Assembly: GCF_024972775.1 (NCBI RefSeq)
Contig: NZ_CP092282.1
Span: forward strand, 3,403,001-3,467,000
Source of the DNA: Dehalobacter sp. DCM
GTDB taxonomy: Bacteria; Bacillota; Desulfitobacteriia; Desulfitobacteriales; Syntrophobotulaceae
Length of the DNA stretch: 64,000 bases
Reading direction: 5' to 3'
Below are positions 54,508-63,823 of the stretch, one piece after another (position 1 is the first letter of the stretch; each line of letters begins with the position of its first letter). The position numbers were made by a program, and so were the translations under genes. The notes beneath the pieces are model-generated. The model was given only the letters and a program-made list of their open reading frames with translations. It had not been told where the DNA came from and did not search any database.

Positions 54508-55423
54508 TTCCAGTCTCCTCACGATGGATAAAACTTAAATAAATATCCTCCAGTTTAGGCTTCTCTATAGTCAGATCACTATATACGAGCTGATGCTGCG
54601 AGATACGCGCCATGACCGTGGCTAAATCCGTTTTCAGGGCTGTTAGCTGAACCCGGTTGTTATCGATGATGTGCGGATCAAATTCAGCTAAACATGCCAT
54701 ATCCCCCGGCGTTACGGCATGTTCAAATTGGAAGCTGACCGTCACGCGGCGGGAGAATTTCTCCATCAGCTGCACCTTGGGTTCATCGGCAACAATTTGG
54801 CCGCTGTCAATGATCACAATACGGTTGCAGAGTTTTTCCGCTTCCTCAATATAATGGGTGGTCAGGATAATTGTTGTCCCGGAGGCATGCAATCGAATCA
54901 AAAAATCATACAGCGTATGCCGCATCTCGATATCAACACCGGCCGTCGGCTCATCAAGAATGAGTATTTTGGGCCGGTGCACCAGAGCTTTTGCGATCAG
55001 AAAGCGTTTCTTCATCCCTCCGGAGAGTTCCCGGATGTTGGCGTTGCGTTTGTCCTGCAAATACAGCGCTTCCAACAATTCGTCAATGGTGTCCGTGTTC
55101 TTGCGGATGCCAAAATAGCCGGACTGTTTTTTCAGTGTTTCATAGAGGGGGAACGTCGAGTCATATCCCGTTTCCTGGGGGACGATGCCGATGATCCTTT
55201 TGGTCGCCAGCGCCTGGGTATCCAAATCATAACCGTCGATGATGACCTTACCGCCGGTTTTAAGCACATTGCCGCCCAAAATATTGATCAGCGTTGTTTT
55301 TCCGGCTCCGTTCTGACCCAGCAGCGCAGTAAATTCGCCTTTCTGGATATCGAGATTGATATGTTTTAATGCCTCTTTCTTCGCGGGCTGGTAGGTTTTG
55401 GACAGATCGTTGATTGTCAGCAT
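54488..55423 (-). CDS. ABC transporter ATP-binding protein
   Basis: 311 residues. Walker A GQNGAGKT, signature LSGGMKKR, Walker B LILDEPTAGVD, and the H-loop in LTTHYIEEAEKL. The C-terminal ~90 residues form an extra domain as in DrrA/CcmA-type exporters. Overlaps gshA by seven bases and the permease by twenty; all belong to one operon. Confidence 0.93.
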   Translation of the reverse strand: MLTINDLSKTYQPAKKEALKHINLDIQKGEFTALLGQNGAGKTTLINILGGNVLKTGGKVIIDGYDLDTQALATKRIIGIVPQETGYDSTFPLYETLKKQSGYFGIRKNTDTIDELLEALYLQDKRNANIRELSGGMKKRFLIAKALVHRPKILILDEPTAGVDIEMRHTLYDFLIRLHASGTTIILTTHYIEEAEKLCNRIVIIDSGQIVADEPKVQLMEKFSRRVTVSFQFEHAVTPGDMACLAEFDPHIIDNNRVQLTALKTDLATVMARISQHQLVYSDLTIEKPKLEDIYLSFIHREETGNGHTVL

Positions 55424-57039
55424 CGTTTTTCTCCACAGGATACTTTTCTCGGATAGGGGTAAGTATTTCTCTCAAAACTCGGAGCGAATGCCGCTACCGA
55501 ATTTTCATCTAAATTCTTATCTGGATACTTTTCCGTATGTGCAGCCGCCTGACGAAGACCAAACATAAGCAAGCTCTCCTCATGCGCCATCATTTCCCGG
55601 GCGATCCGGGATGACGGTAAACGTGTTATATCCGTAAGCTTAGCGTATTCCTTGCGGACACTTTGCCGGTATAGGCTGTTTCCCGTATTTTTATCCATCA
55701 GTCCGGCGATGGCTGCTAACTTTCCAAAGATCTTTTCGCCGAATTCCCTCAGTGAAATCATTTTACCATCATACCGGTGGAGCATCAGCCCGTTCTTCCT
55801 GCCGTAAAGAGCCGTCAAATGATGATTGGCATTGATTTGTTTAAGCTCGTCTGCTGTTATAGAGTCACTATGTTCAAATAGACAGTACATCATGAATACT
55901 TGAAGAAAGTGAAGCCCGCTCAGGCTAATCCCTACTTTCTCAAAGGGATCCAGATCCAGCATCCGGATTTCAATGTAGTCCACGCCTCTTTCTACCAGTG
56001 CCTTCAATTGGGTTTCACCCTTGCGGACATTCTGTTTAACACGGATCGAAGAGTAAAATTCGCTTTCTGTCTGCAGAATATTGCCGTTTAATTGTACCGG
56101 CAGGTTGTTTTCCCGAAAGCCAAGACGTGTATAATCCGGATTTTCCTGTTCAAGCATCTCCCGTACTTTTTCTGTATATTCCCCCAGGTTGTTAAAAAAA
56201 ACACTGTAACGGTTTTGATAGGTATTGGAATAGCCAAACCGGCTGACGCGCAAGGATGTTGTATATTGATACAAATCCGGAATACCCTCGCGGCAGCAGG
56301 GACAATTCTTTTTGATGACCTCGAGCTCCTTTTTGATCACCGAAAGGTAGCTCGAATCACAATAAGGTGAAGCGCCAAACAGATAAATCAAAAGCCAGCG
56401 GCTGCGCAAAAAATTCCTGGCAAGCGCGAAATAAATCTGATCCACAAACTCACGCCGCCCACGATCTTTTTCCTGATCCACGGTGTTTTTATCCTCACAA
56501 GCATGACTATCTGAAAGCGTATTTGGATTGCCATATTCGCCATACAAATAATCCAGCAACTCATGACTCAATGAAAAATTATAATGTATACCAGAAATCA
56601 TCTGCATTTTCTTACCATACCGCAGCGCCAATCCGCGTCGGTAAGTTTCTTTATCGCGCCCGTATGCTGTATCAGCAAAGCGGGCTATCGGTATGCGGTC
56701 TTCATCGGGAAGTCTGGGCGGCATACTTAGCGGCCAGAGCAGTTCATCTCCGATCCCCTCATCCACTTCCTTCCATATGGCCTGTAAAGCGGCATAAGCT
56801 TCCCGCACGGAGGGATATGGCGGCGTGATCATCTCCACCTGACTTTCGGCAAAGTCCGTCGTAATCCGTGAATTGATTGTTTTGTCACCAAATTGCGCCG
56901 GATGAGGCGTCAGCGCAAGTTGACCTGAAGCGGTTATCCTTTGCGACTCCAGCTCCAGTCCGAAATTCCCTTCTCTGAGCAATCGATTTTTATTGTTATA
57001 AGCAAATAGCTGTCTCACTTCATCAAAATTCCATAGCAT
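55417..57039 (-). CDS. gshA: Glutamate-cysteine ligase
   Basis: First step of glutathione synthesis, gamma-Glu-Cys. 540 residues, the size of the free-standing gamma-proteobacterial-type enzyme and of the N-terminal part of bifunctional GshAB. Family segments: FGLELESQR (active-site Glu), TDFAESQVEMITPPY, SGIHYNFSLSHELL, VDYIEIRMLDLDPF. GAGGA precedes the ATG. The ligase C-terminal domain of GshAB is absent; its role may be taken by the ATP-grasp gene three genes later. Glutathione is unusual in anaerobic Firmicutes of this kind. Confidence 0.88.
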   Translation of the reverse strand: MLWNFDEVRQLFAYNNKNRLLREGNFGLELESQRITASGQLALTPHPAQFGDKTINSRITTDFAESQVEMITPPYPSVREAYAALQAIWKEVDEGIGDELLWPLSMPPRLPDEDRIPIARFADTAYGRDKETYRRGLALRYGKKMQMISGIHYNFSLSHELLDYLYGEYGNPNTLSDSHACEDKNTVDQEKDRGRREFVDQIYFALARNFLRSRWLLIYLFGASPYCDSSYLSVIKKELEVIKKNCPCCREGIPDLYQYTTSLRVSRFGYSNTYQNRYSVFFNNLGEYTEKVREMLEQENPDYTRLGFRENNLPVQLNGNILQTESEFYSSIRVKQNVRKGETQLKALVERGVDYIEIRMLDLDPFEKVGISLSGLHFLQVFMMYCLFEHSDSITADELKQINANHHLTALYGRKNGLMLHRYDGKMISLREFGEKIFGKLAAIAGLMDKNTGNSLYRQSVRKEYAKLTDITRLPSSRIAREMMAHEESLLMFGLRQAAAHTEKYPDKNLDENSVAAFAPSFERNTYPYPRKVSCGEKRC

Positions 57040-57041
57040 TT

Positions 57042-57269
57042 TTAATTCGTCCTCAACCAGTTAATAATTTCGTTGGATTCATAGAGGGGCTTGCCGTCGA
57101 TAAATAAACATGGAACCTGATTCTTGCCGCCAATCCGCATGAGTTCCTGATAGGCGTCCGGTTCTTTATGAATATTTTTATAGGTTATCGGGATATTTTT
57201 CTGCTCAATAAATCGAATCACTTTTTGGCAATAGATACATCCATCAAAATAATACAACTGTAACTGCAT
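57042..57269 (-). CDS. Glutaredoxin-like protein
   Basis: 75 residues from ATG 57269, with GAGGT eight bases upstream; an earlier in-frame codon at 57335 lacks a ribosome site. The redox site is CIYC in YFDGCIYCQKV, and NQVPCLFIDGKPLYES holds the conserved cis-Pro. First gene of the thiol-ligase operon; its stop codon is two bases before the ATG of gshA. It could reduce mixed disulfides of the thiol made by the neighbours. Confidence 0.88.
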   Translation of the reverse strand: MQLQLYYFDGCIYCQKVIRFIEQKNIPITYKNIHKEPDAYQELMRIGGKNQVPCLFIDGKPLYESNEIINWLRTN

Positions 57270-57426
57270 CTTAACCGACCTCTTTTTTATCGCATTGAAT
57301 AAAACCCTAATAATGATTGTCGATCTCATCTCCACTCATTATAAATCTTTCTTTGTATCCGCACAAATTTACCCCAGACCGGCGGCAATATTCATGATGG
57401 TACTTTTACTTATTAGATTTTACTTA

Positions 57427-59814
57427 TTATTTCTTCCTTCTATATAAGACGATCAAAATTGCAGGTACGCTAATAAGTAATCCAATCAATGCCGCACTGA
57501 CTTGAAACACTTGAAGTACCGGGACAAACACTGACTGAAATCCATTAGCCGTTATACTGCCCAGCCCAAGAACAATTGTGTCAATTCCGGGAATGAAACG
57601 TGCCTGATAAATGATATGACCTGCTATAACCAATGGTATGACAGCAAAAACCAGTTTAATTCTGGTTGAGGCCCCTTTGGTTTTAAATGGTCTTCCGATC
57701 CACCAACCGCATACTCCCCCCAACAGAGCGCACGTTATGTACGCTGCACTGAACCACATAAGCCATTTATCTGCAGACCAAACTTCACGGAGAGATTCAA
57801 AATAATTCAGCGGGAATAAAATGAAAAGGATTACGCCGATAAAGACCACATACCCTTGGTTTATCCGTGTAAGATGCCATACTTCACGAGCGGGGATCCG
57901 AATATTCACTTGAACGGAATGATGGGGACAAATACGCAAGCAGTTAAAGCAAAGCTTACAATCGAGATTATTGTCCAGATAAGGAAGGTGTTGGGACATG
58001 GGACAGCCCTTGATATCGCCTTTGCCGACATAGCATTCCAAGGTGGTACATTTATTCAGACAGACTGTCGCGTCTGCTCTCACTTCCATAAAAGACCCAA
58101 TGGATGCAACCCCGATAAAACCACCCAAGGGGCAGAAGTGTCGGCACCAGTTGTGCCTCGGATAAAGTATACTGACACATATCGCGGCCAGCTGAATGAC
58201 GATGAGTAATATTCCCGTATAAAGCAGGTTATACCGCATATGGCTCACAACTTCGATCCAAAAAATAAGGACAAAGAGGATACTTACAATTAAGTAATCA
58301 TATTTCACAATGACAGCAGGCAACGTACGTTTAGGATGAAACCTGTTTTGAAAAAAGTCCATAATGGTTGAAAACGGACATACCGTGCACCATATTCTGC
58401 CCAGAAAAGGCGATACAACAGCGATAATCGGCCACCATAGTCCCCAGATCAGGGCCAGCACTTTTAACTCAGGCGAAATAGGCAGAGGGGTGATCATCCC
58501 CACAATAATCACGATAAATAAGACGGCTGATATTCTCCGAAGCCACAGAATGCCGGAGCTTTCTTTAAAGAATTTATTAAAGAATGACCATTGCAGCAAG
58601 TTAATTTTTCGGCCGATTTTCTCTGATGTCGGTCCGAAAAAAATTTGTTCCAGACCAATAACATCTTCCAATGCAAGAAAGAAAGCCCTCTCAATCACTT
58701 GAATCAGTTCATTGACATTGCCTTGCCGATAGTGGTGCGAGAGTAACAGCTGCATTGCCTCCGGCGTCAGGGAAGGGAGAACGCGTTTGTTCCTTTGTGC
58801 CAGCATCTCCAGGATTCCCTGGGTTATAATCGGTATATCGCGTTTCCGTTCGCGCAGCGGTTTGACATAATGTGTATGCATAAAGCATGATTGTAATTCC
58901 GGAACGACTTGTCCTTCACCGGATGTTGTGGTTTGAATGCTTCCAATAATAAAATTCTTGTTCTTGTGGTACTGTAACAACTCTGCTAATTTAAGCTGCC
59001 CGGCAATAGAAATCTGATCAATATCATGAATAAATATGGTTCCACCTAAAGCGATATCAAATAGACTGTAATGCGGCATACCTGATGAATCCGCGCTATA
59101 TGTCCCTGTCTTCGATAACAGTCCTTCCCATTGCTGCTCAAAGCGTCGGCCATCAACAACAACAAAAGGGGCAGTTTCACCGAAAAGCCGCTGATGCGCA
59201 TGCCACGCAATCATTTGTCGCCCGGTTCCCCTTTCTCCCCGGATAAGTAAATTCCCTACCCGATTGACAAGCTTCTCTATTGTTTGTTCCACTTCGGACG
59301 TTGTCCGAACACTGCCCCATATACCGTAATATCTTTCTTGATGTTCGGTCAACTTGATAACGGAGCTTAATACTTCTTTATACTTCTTTTCAGAAAGCAT
59401 TTGGTTTGCTTCGTTAAGATATTCACTTAGCTGAATGATGATCGTCTGATAAATCCGGGGCCAACGCAACAGCATCCGCGCGAAGTCTTCTGCGGTCATT
59501 CGCAGAAATCGGCATGGTTCAAGACAATGTGCGGTATAAAAAGAAGCACTGCCTGTTACCAGCGACAAATCACCAAACACCTGACCGGGCCCAAAGGTTT
59601 GCGGCGTGTTATAGTCCTGGTTCCGGCTATTTATTTCAACCTGGCCTTCCACAAGTAAATATAAAAACTGGGCTTTTTGACCTTCTTCAATAATAATAGC
59701 CTCTTTAGTAAAGGTCTCCCATTGAAAGTCTTTCTTCAACTCGAATAATTCGTGTGTAGATAATCCGTCGAGGATGGTAACCTTTGAAAGGGAACTGAGT
59801 ATCTCGTCTTGCAT
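57427..59814 (-). CDS. cNMP-binding / degenerate AAA / NapH-like Fe-S membrane fusion
   Basis: 795 residues. Order: cyclic-nucleotide-binding-type sensor (about 10-125), a sigma-54-activator-type AAA domain (about 165-395), then six or seven helices with NapH/NosR-like cysteines: C476-x2-C479, C557-x3-C561, C585/C589/C594/C604 and C619-x2-C622-x2-C625-x3-C629. The AAA part is degenerate: Walker A reads GERGTGRQ with Arg for Lys, Walker B reads FIHDID, and no GAFTGA loop is seen. No DNA-binding domain is present. It probably links a cytoplasmic signal to membrane electron transfer. Terms for it are descriptive only. Confidence 0.8.
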   Translation of the reverse strand: MQDEILSSLSKVTILDGLSTHELFELKKDFQWETFTKEAIIIEEGQKAQFLYLLVEGQVEINSRNQDYNTPQTFGPGQVFGDLSLVTGSASFYTAHCLEPCRFLRMTAEDFARMLLRWPRIYQTIIIQLSEYLNEANQMLSEKKYKEVLSSVIKLTEHQERYYGIWGSVRTTSEVEQTIEKLVNRVGNLLIRGERGTGRQMIAWHAHQRLFGETAPFVVVDGRRFEQQWEGLLSKTGTYSADSSGMPHYSLFDIALGGTIFIHDIDQISIAGQLKLAELLQYHKNKNFIIGSIQTTTSGEGQVVPELQSCFMHTHYVKPLRERKRDIPIITQGILEMLAQRNKRVLPSLTPEAMQLLLSHHYRQGNVNELIQVIERAFFLALEDVIGLEQIFFGPTSEKIGRKINLLQWSFFNKFFKESSGILWLRRISAVLFIVIIVGMITPLPISPELKVLALIWGLWWPIIAVVSPFLGRIWCTVCPFSTIMDFFQNRFHPKRTLPAVIVKYDYLIVSILFVLIFWIEVVSHMRYNLLYTGILLIVIQLAAICVSILYPRHNWCRHFCPLGGFIGVASIGSFMEVRADATVCLNKCTTLECYVGKGDIKGCPMSQHLPYLDNNLDCKLCFNCLRICPHHSVQVNIRIPAREVWHLTRINQGYVVFIGVILFILFPLNYFESLREVWSADKWLMWFSAAYITCALLGGVCGWWIGRPFKTKGASTRIKLVFAVIPLVIAGHIIYQARFIPGIDTIVLGLGSITANGFQSVFVPVLQVFQVSAALIGLLISVPAILIVLYRRKK

Positions 59815-59956
59815 TCATTCCACTCCCCTTTTTGCGAAGGCCTAATATCACTATACCGTATCCCATTTTTAATGCCAATAGGTTTTTTACGATATTGTTT
59901 TAAAACGATGTGCAACGGCCTTTGGTTAGAGGAAACGAACTTAAAATTGATACGAG

Positions 59957-61765
59957 TTATTCAGTGACATCGATTCCTGCCATCTTCATTAAGTAAGCAG
60001 CATTTCGCGTTTTGGAAACGCCGTCTCGGAGCTTATAGTCAAAACTGATTTGCCCATTCACATAGTACTCCTGAAAATGATAATTCTTGATCCGGCTGCT
60101 TTCCTTTTCCAGCTCGCCCAGCTCCAAATCATGGGTCGAGATCAGTCCCAGGATGTTTGCCTGGGCGAACTTCTTGATCAGCACCTTCGCTCCGGTATGG
60201 CGATCAATCGAGTTGGTCCCTTTAAAGATCTCATCCAGTAAAAAGAATATGGTTTTACCCTCTTCCACCGCCCGGACGATCTCCTTAATCCGCAATAGCT
60301 CCGCATAGAATGCGGATATATTCTTTTCCAGATTATCATTGACCCGCATACAGGTATAGATTTCCATCAACGAGCATTGAAACGTTTTGGCGCAGACAGC
60401 CGTTCCGGCATAAGCCAGCACCAGATTGATGCCGACTGTTCGAAGCAGTGTGCTTTTTCCGGACATATTGGAACCGGTAATCAACAGGATGCTTCTGGGG
60501 GGGGCAAACTCCAAATCGTTGGCAACCGAAGATTTCGTCAGCAAGGGATGCCCCATTGCTTCAGCAGCAAAAACCGGGGAAGGCATTCCCCTGGACACAA
60601 TCGGCATCGCCCATTCCGGGTGATCATAGGGCAATACCGCCAGACTGGCTAACGCTTCACATTCGGCTATGGTTTCCAACCAATTCGTGATGCCGTTGCC
60701 GGACTCAGCTTTCCATTTTTCCAGCGCGAACATATACTCATAATCCAGCAGGAAGAGAACGTTGAGAACTAAGAAGAACATATTGTTTCTATTGCCGATT
60801 CTGTCGACAATACCGGCCAGCTTATCAATCTGGGCGCAGGCTGTTTGTCCTTTTTTGTCTTTCAAGCCGCTTATTAAGTTGGTCAAATAGGGTGAATGAT
60901 AGTTTTGTTTTTCCAGCAGACCGATCATTTTGGAATAGACCCGGATATTCTCCATATACTGAGCGGCAACACCCAGGGCCTTTCCCCTTTTTCCTGCATT
61001 AATCCGGGTAATGACCAATTGAACAAGAAGCGCCACAATGAGGGGCAGGTAATTCCGCTCGGCCTTGAGATACGTCAAAACGCCGATAACGACCGTTAAA
61101 ACGGGCAGAAATCGGCAAATAAAAATAATCCACGGTGTCCTGTAGAACGCATCGATCTCCCTTGCCCAGGAAATCAGCGCTGCCGGATTATGCATCTTTG
61201 CTGTCAGCATCGCTTCCGCTTGGTACTGCTGCCGGAATTCCAGCTTAGCGGCCAGCTCGCGCACCGCTTCCTGCTTCTCCGTAATAATCTCCACCGTTTT
61301 AGGCGTCGAGATCAATATCTCCCTCAGCCGTATTCTACCCAGATACGTTTTCGCTGTATTAATAAACTGAAATAATCCGCCTTGGCCAAACAGATCCAGA
61401 TCCTGTGAATACGGATGGTTATCATCCAAAAACTCTTTGCCGTCATCCGCAAACGCATGCCATTCCCCGCGGATCCGTTGAATGGCCTCTTTATTGATCT
61501 GCAGCAACATCGTGGTATATTTCTTCTTTTTAAAGTAGGACTCATGAACCGTCATTAAATAGACAAACACAATCAGGAATAAACCGAGGCCAACCCCAAA
61601 TAAACCATAGCTTTTCTTCACCAGCAAGACCATTCCCAAGACTGCCGCCAGCAAAAAAACAATCAGTCTGAGGTTGCTGATCCAGTTAATGCGCCGAGTC
61701 TGCTCGGCAATTTCGGATTGGTATTTTTCTTTGAGTTGGCTATATTTTTGTTCTGGTGTAGGCAA
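59957..61765 (-). CDS. Membrane-anchored MutS-like ATPase
   Basis: 602 residues. The C-terminal part is the MutS ATPase domain: GSNMSGKSTLL (Walker A), FFLLDEIFKGTN (Walker B), STHDLELGEL. The mismatch-recognition domain I of true MutS is absent, and the N-terminal half has two pairs of membrane helices (about 28-72 and 210-255), which is characteristic of a Clostridial branch of stand-alone MutS-like proteins. DNA repair is not a safe inference. Upstream gene, after 26 bases, is a pentapeptide-repeat protein on the same strand. Confidence 0.82.
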   Translation of the reverse strand: MPTPEQKYSQLKEKYQSEIAEQTRRINWISNLRLIVFLLAAVLGMVLLVKKSYGLFGVGLGLFLIVFVYLMTVHESYFKKKKYTTMLLQINKEAIQRIRGEWHAFADDGKEFLDDNHPYSQDLDLFGQGGLFQFINTAKTYLGRIRLREILISTPKTVEIITEKQEAVRELAAKLEFRQQYQAEAMLTAKMHNPAALISWAREIDAFYRTPWIIFICRFLPVLTVVIGVLTYLKAERNYLPLIVALLVQLVITRINAGKRGKALGVAAQYMENIRVYSKMIGLLEKQNYHSPYLTNLISGLKDKKGQTACAQIDKLAGIVDRIGNRNNMFFLVLNVLFLLDYEYMFALEKWKAESGNGITNWLETIAECEALASLAVLPYDHPEWAMPIVSRGMPSPVFAAEAMGHPLLTKSSVANDLEFAPPRSILLITGSNMSGKSTLLRTVGINLVLAYAGTAVCAKTFQCSLMEIYTCMRVNDNLEKNISAFYAELLRIKEIVRAVEEGKTIFFLLDEIFKGTNSIDRHTGAKVLIKKFAQANILGLISTHDLELGELEKESSRIKNYHFQEYYVNGQISFDYKLRDGVSKTRNAAYLMKMAGIDVTE

Positions 61766-61790
61766 TTGATCCGCTTCTTTCTATTAATTA

Positions 61791-62474
61791 TTATTCGTTA
61801 TCCTTGACGACCAGTCCGAATAAACCGGCCAGTTCTACCGCTTGCAGCCCTGTCACCACTGCGCCGCTGACATCGGCAATATTCACTCCGATACCTTCAA
61901 TATCACATGTTGTGAAGTCTATGCCTTTTAACTTGGTAAAATTGAATTGCGCCTGCCGAAGATTGGTATCGCGGAAATCAACTTTCGAAAATACAGCGTT
62001 CTTAAAATCAGCGGAGACGAATTGGCTTTGCCCGATGGACACCTGCTTGCAATTAGTGAAACTGAAAAATCCATATTGGCCGTTGCACGCGTCAAAGGTC
62101 ACGTCCCGCAATGTGGCTTCCGTTAAATTAATCCCTATCAGCTTGCAGTGAATAAACTCAACGCGATGGAGAATCGCCTGACTCAGATCCGCATTGGATA
62201 AATCACAATTTTGAAAACGTACATTCATCAGGTCAATACGCCTTAAGGCGGCCTCCGCGAAAGTGACCTTCTGAAAGATGACTTCCTTGAAAGTGATCTG
62301 GTCGGCCTCCACATGATCCAATGTACATTCACTGATCTTCACATATGAAAAAAATGCGTCATCCCCTATATTTTCTTTAGTCAGGGTTAACGATTCTAAC
62401 TCCGTATCAAACATGGGACGGGTAGCGCAGCATTTGTGTATGGAAGTAGTAGTGCACGATTGCGTCTTTGACAT
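61791..62474 (-). CDS. Pentapeptide-repeat protein
   Basis: 227 residues. From about residue 35 on, the A-(D/N)-L-x-x type pattern recurs about every five residues (DLSNADLSQAIL, GINLTEATLRDV, SADFKNAVFSKV, DFRDTNLRQAQF), giving a right-handed quadrilateral beta helix. Before it there is a Cys-bearing N-terminus (QSCTTTSIHKCCATRP). Members of the fold include gyrase-protecting mimics, but no target can be assigned. The MutS-like gene follows after 26 bases. Confidence 0.85.
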   Translation of the reverse strand: MSKTQSCTTTSIHKCCATRPMFDTELESLTLTKENIGDDAFFSYVKISECTLDHVEADQITFKEVIFQKVTFAEAALRRIDLMNVRFQNCDLSNADLSQAILHRVEFIHCKLIGINLTEATLRDVTFDACNGQYGFFSFTNCKQVSIGQSQFVSADFKNAVFSKVDFRDTNLRQAQFNFTKLKGIDFTTCDIEGIGVNIADVSGAVVTGLQAVELAGLFGLVVKDNE

Positions 62475-62745
62475 AACAGACTCCCCGTGGATACGATTTT
62501 GGTTTTACTCAATGCGATTATTCCATTTTTATAAGGGATAATTGCTTCCGTAAGCTATTATTCCATAGTATACCATTTCTATTAGAAGAGAGGGTTTCCT
62601 TCCAATTATCAAAAAAAGTTGAGTGATTAATATGATCCATTATCAACTAGTGTAATCAAATTCTCTAAAGAAAATTGAGACGATGTAAAATAGCTCGTAT
62701 TGGGCATACTATTTACAAATCTATTCATTTTAGGAGGATACAGTG

Positions 62746-63009
62746 ATGATCAATGTCTTTCATACTTTTCAATCTCCGGATCTAAATACCGTCTTGCCCG
62801 AAATTCACAACAGCCTGCAGAGCATGGGAAACGTTTCAGGATTTAAATACGTATCACTGAATCAAAAGGAAAACACGCAGGATTATCTTCTGGTTTCCAA
62901 GTGGGATGATCATGCAGCGTACGAGAATTGGAAGAGGACAATTGGCTCAAATAACCCGATTGTTCAAGCCACTCCAGAATTCCTGAACGTGATGGAAGAA
63001 AGATATTAA
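62746..63009 (+). CDS. Antibiotic-biosynthesis-monooxygenase (ABM) fold protein
   Basis: 87 residues from ATG 62746, eight bases after AGGAGG (a GTG three bases earlier is possible). The ABM-type ferredoxin-like fold is suggested by the beta-alpha pattern and the segment DYLLVSKWDDHAAYENWKRT, as in haem-degrading or small monooxygenase relatives such as HmoA. No haem ligands can be proven. It is transcribed towards the DUF3307 gene, whose stop overlaps the end of this one by four bases. Confidence 0.75.
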   Translation: MINVFHTFQSPDLNTVLPEIHNSLQSMGNVSGFKYVSLNQKENTQDYLLVSKWDDHAAYENWKRTIGSNNPIVQATPEFLNVMEERY

Positions 63010-63776
63010 AATAGGACCGCATTGCCGAGCATAATGCAAAATAATGAAACAGCAGAACTCAAGAGCGTGCCGACAAGATACTTCTCAGCAAAATCTTTAT
63101 CCTCCAATTGTTTGAATCGGGCCAGGCTTTTTGCCGCGAGCACGAAGCCGAAGGCTGCCATCTGCCCATTCAACCCCAGCGTGAGGAGAATAATCCGCTC
63201 AAGCACACCGATCAGATAGCCATTACTGATCAATTCGTCTTTGCGCTTATCGTCATCGTTCTTATCTGTTATGCACTTATCGGCGCTGTCAGAATGGGTA
63301 TCTGTCTGAAAGGAGAAAAAAACGAATACTTTCTTGATCAAAATCGCCGTCGGTGATAAACAGATCAGATAAAGCAGGAGGTACACCAGACCGTGGTAGA
63401 CCTTGTCATTCCAGATCATCCAGCTTTCTGTAATCAGACACGCCGCGGCAAAAATAATAACGAGATGAACGACTTGGTCGGCAATAAAAACGATCAGGTC
63501 CGTTTTTTTGTGGTTCAAGCCTTTTTCTGATCTTTTTAGAATCTTGATCCGGAGCAGATCAACGACAGCATGGGTACCGACGATCATCACATAGGCCCCA
63601 ACAGCAGTTAAATTGAGGGAAGCGAAATTGAATAGCGCTATCAGCATAATCCCCGCATAAATCAAGCAATGAATGGCAAAAAAGCGGATACTTTGCGTCT
63701 TTTTTTGGGCTATCGCAGCGGTTTGCAGGATAAAATCACCGATAAAATGAGCGACGAGCAGCAGTACAAATCCCAA
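63006..63776 (-). CDS. DUF3307 family membrane protein
   Basis: 256 residues with six or so helices. The start FVLLLVAHFIGDFILQTAAIAQKK is the DUF3307 signature (A-H-x-x-x-D-F-x-x-Q), and HAVVDLLRIKIL holds a second conserved H-x-x-x-D. A charged loop rich in Asp and Lys lies near 165-180. In other genomes these genes often neighbour SatD-type proteins. Function unknown. Confidence 0.82.
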   Translation of the reverse strand: MGFVLLLVAHFIGDFILQTAAIAQKKTQSIRFFAIHCLIYAGIMLIALFNFASLNLTAVGAYVMIVGTHAVVDLLRIKILKRSEKGLNHKKTDLIVFIADQVVHLVIIFAAACLITESWMIWNDKVYHGLVYLLLYLICLSPTAILIKKVFVFFSFQTDTHSDSADKCITDKNDDDKRKDELISNGYLIGVLERIILLTLGLNGQMAAFGFVLAAKSLARFKQLEDKDFAEKYLVGTLLSSAVSLFCIMLGNAVLF

Positions 63777-63823
63777 TCAATCACCCCCGAAAATGCCTGT
63801 GGATCCAAACGATGGCTGTAAGA

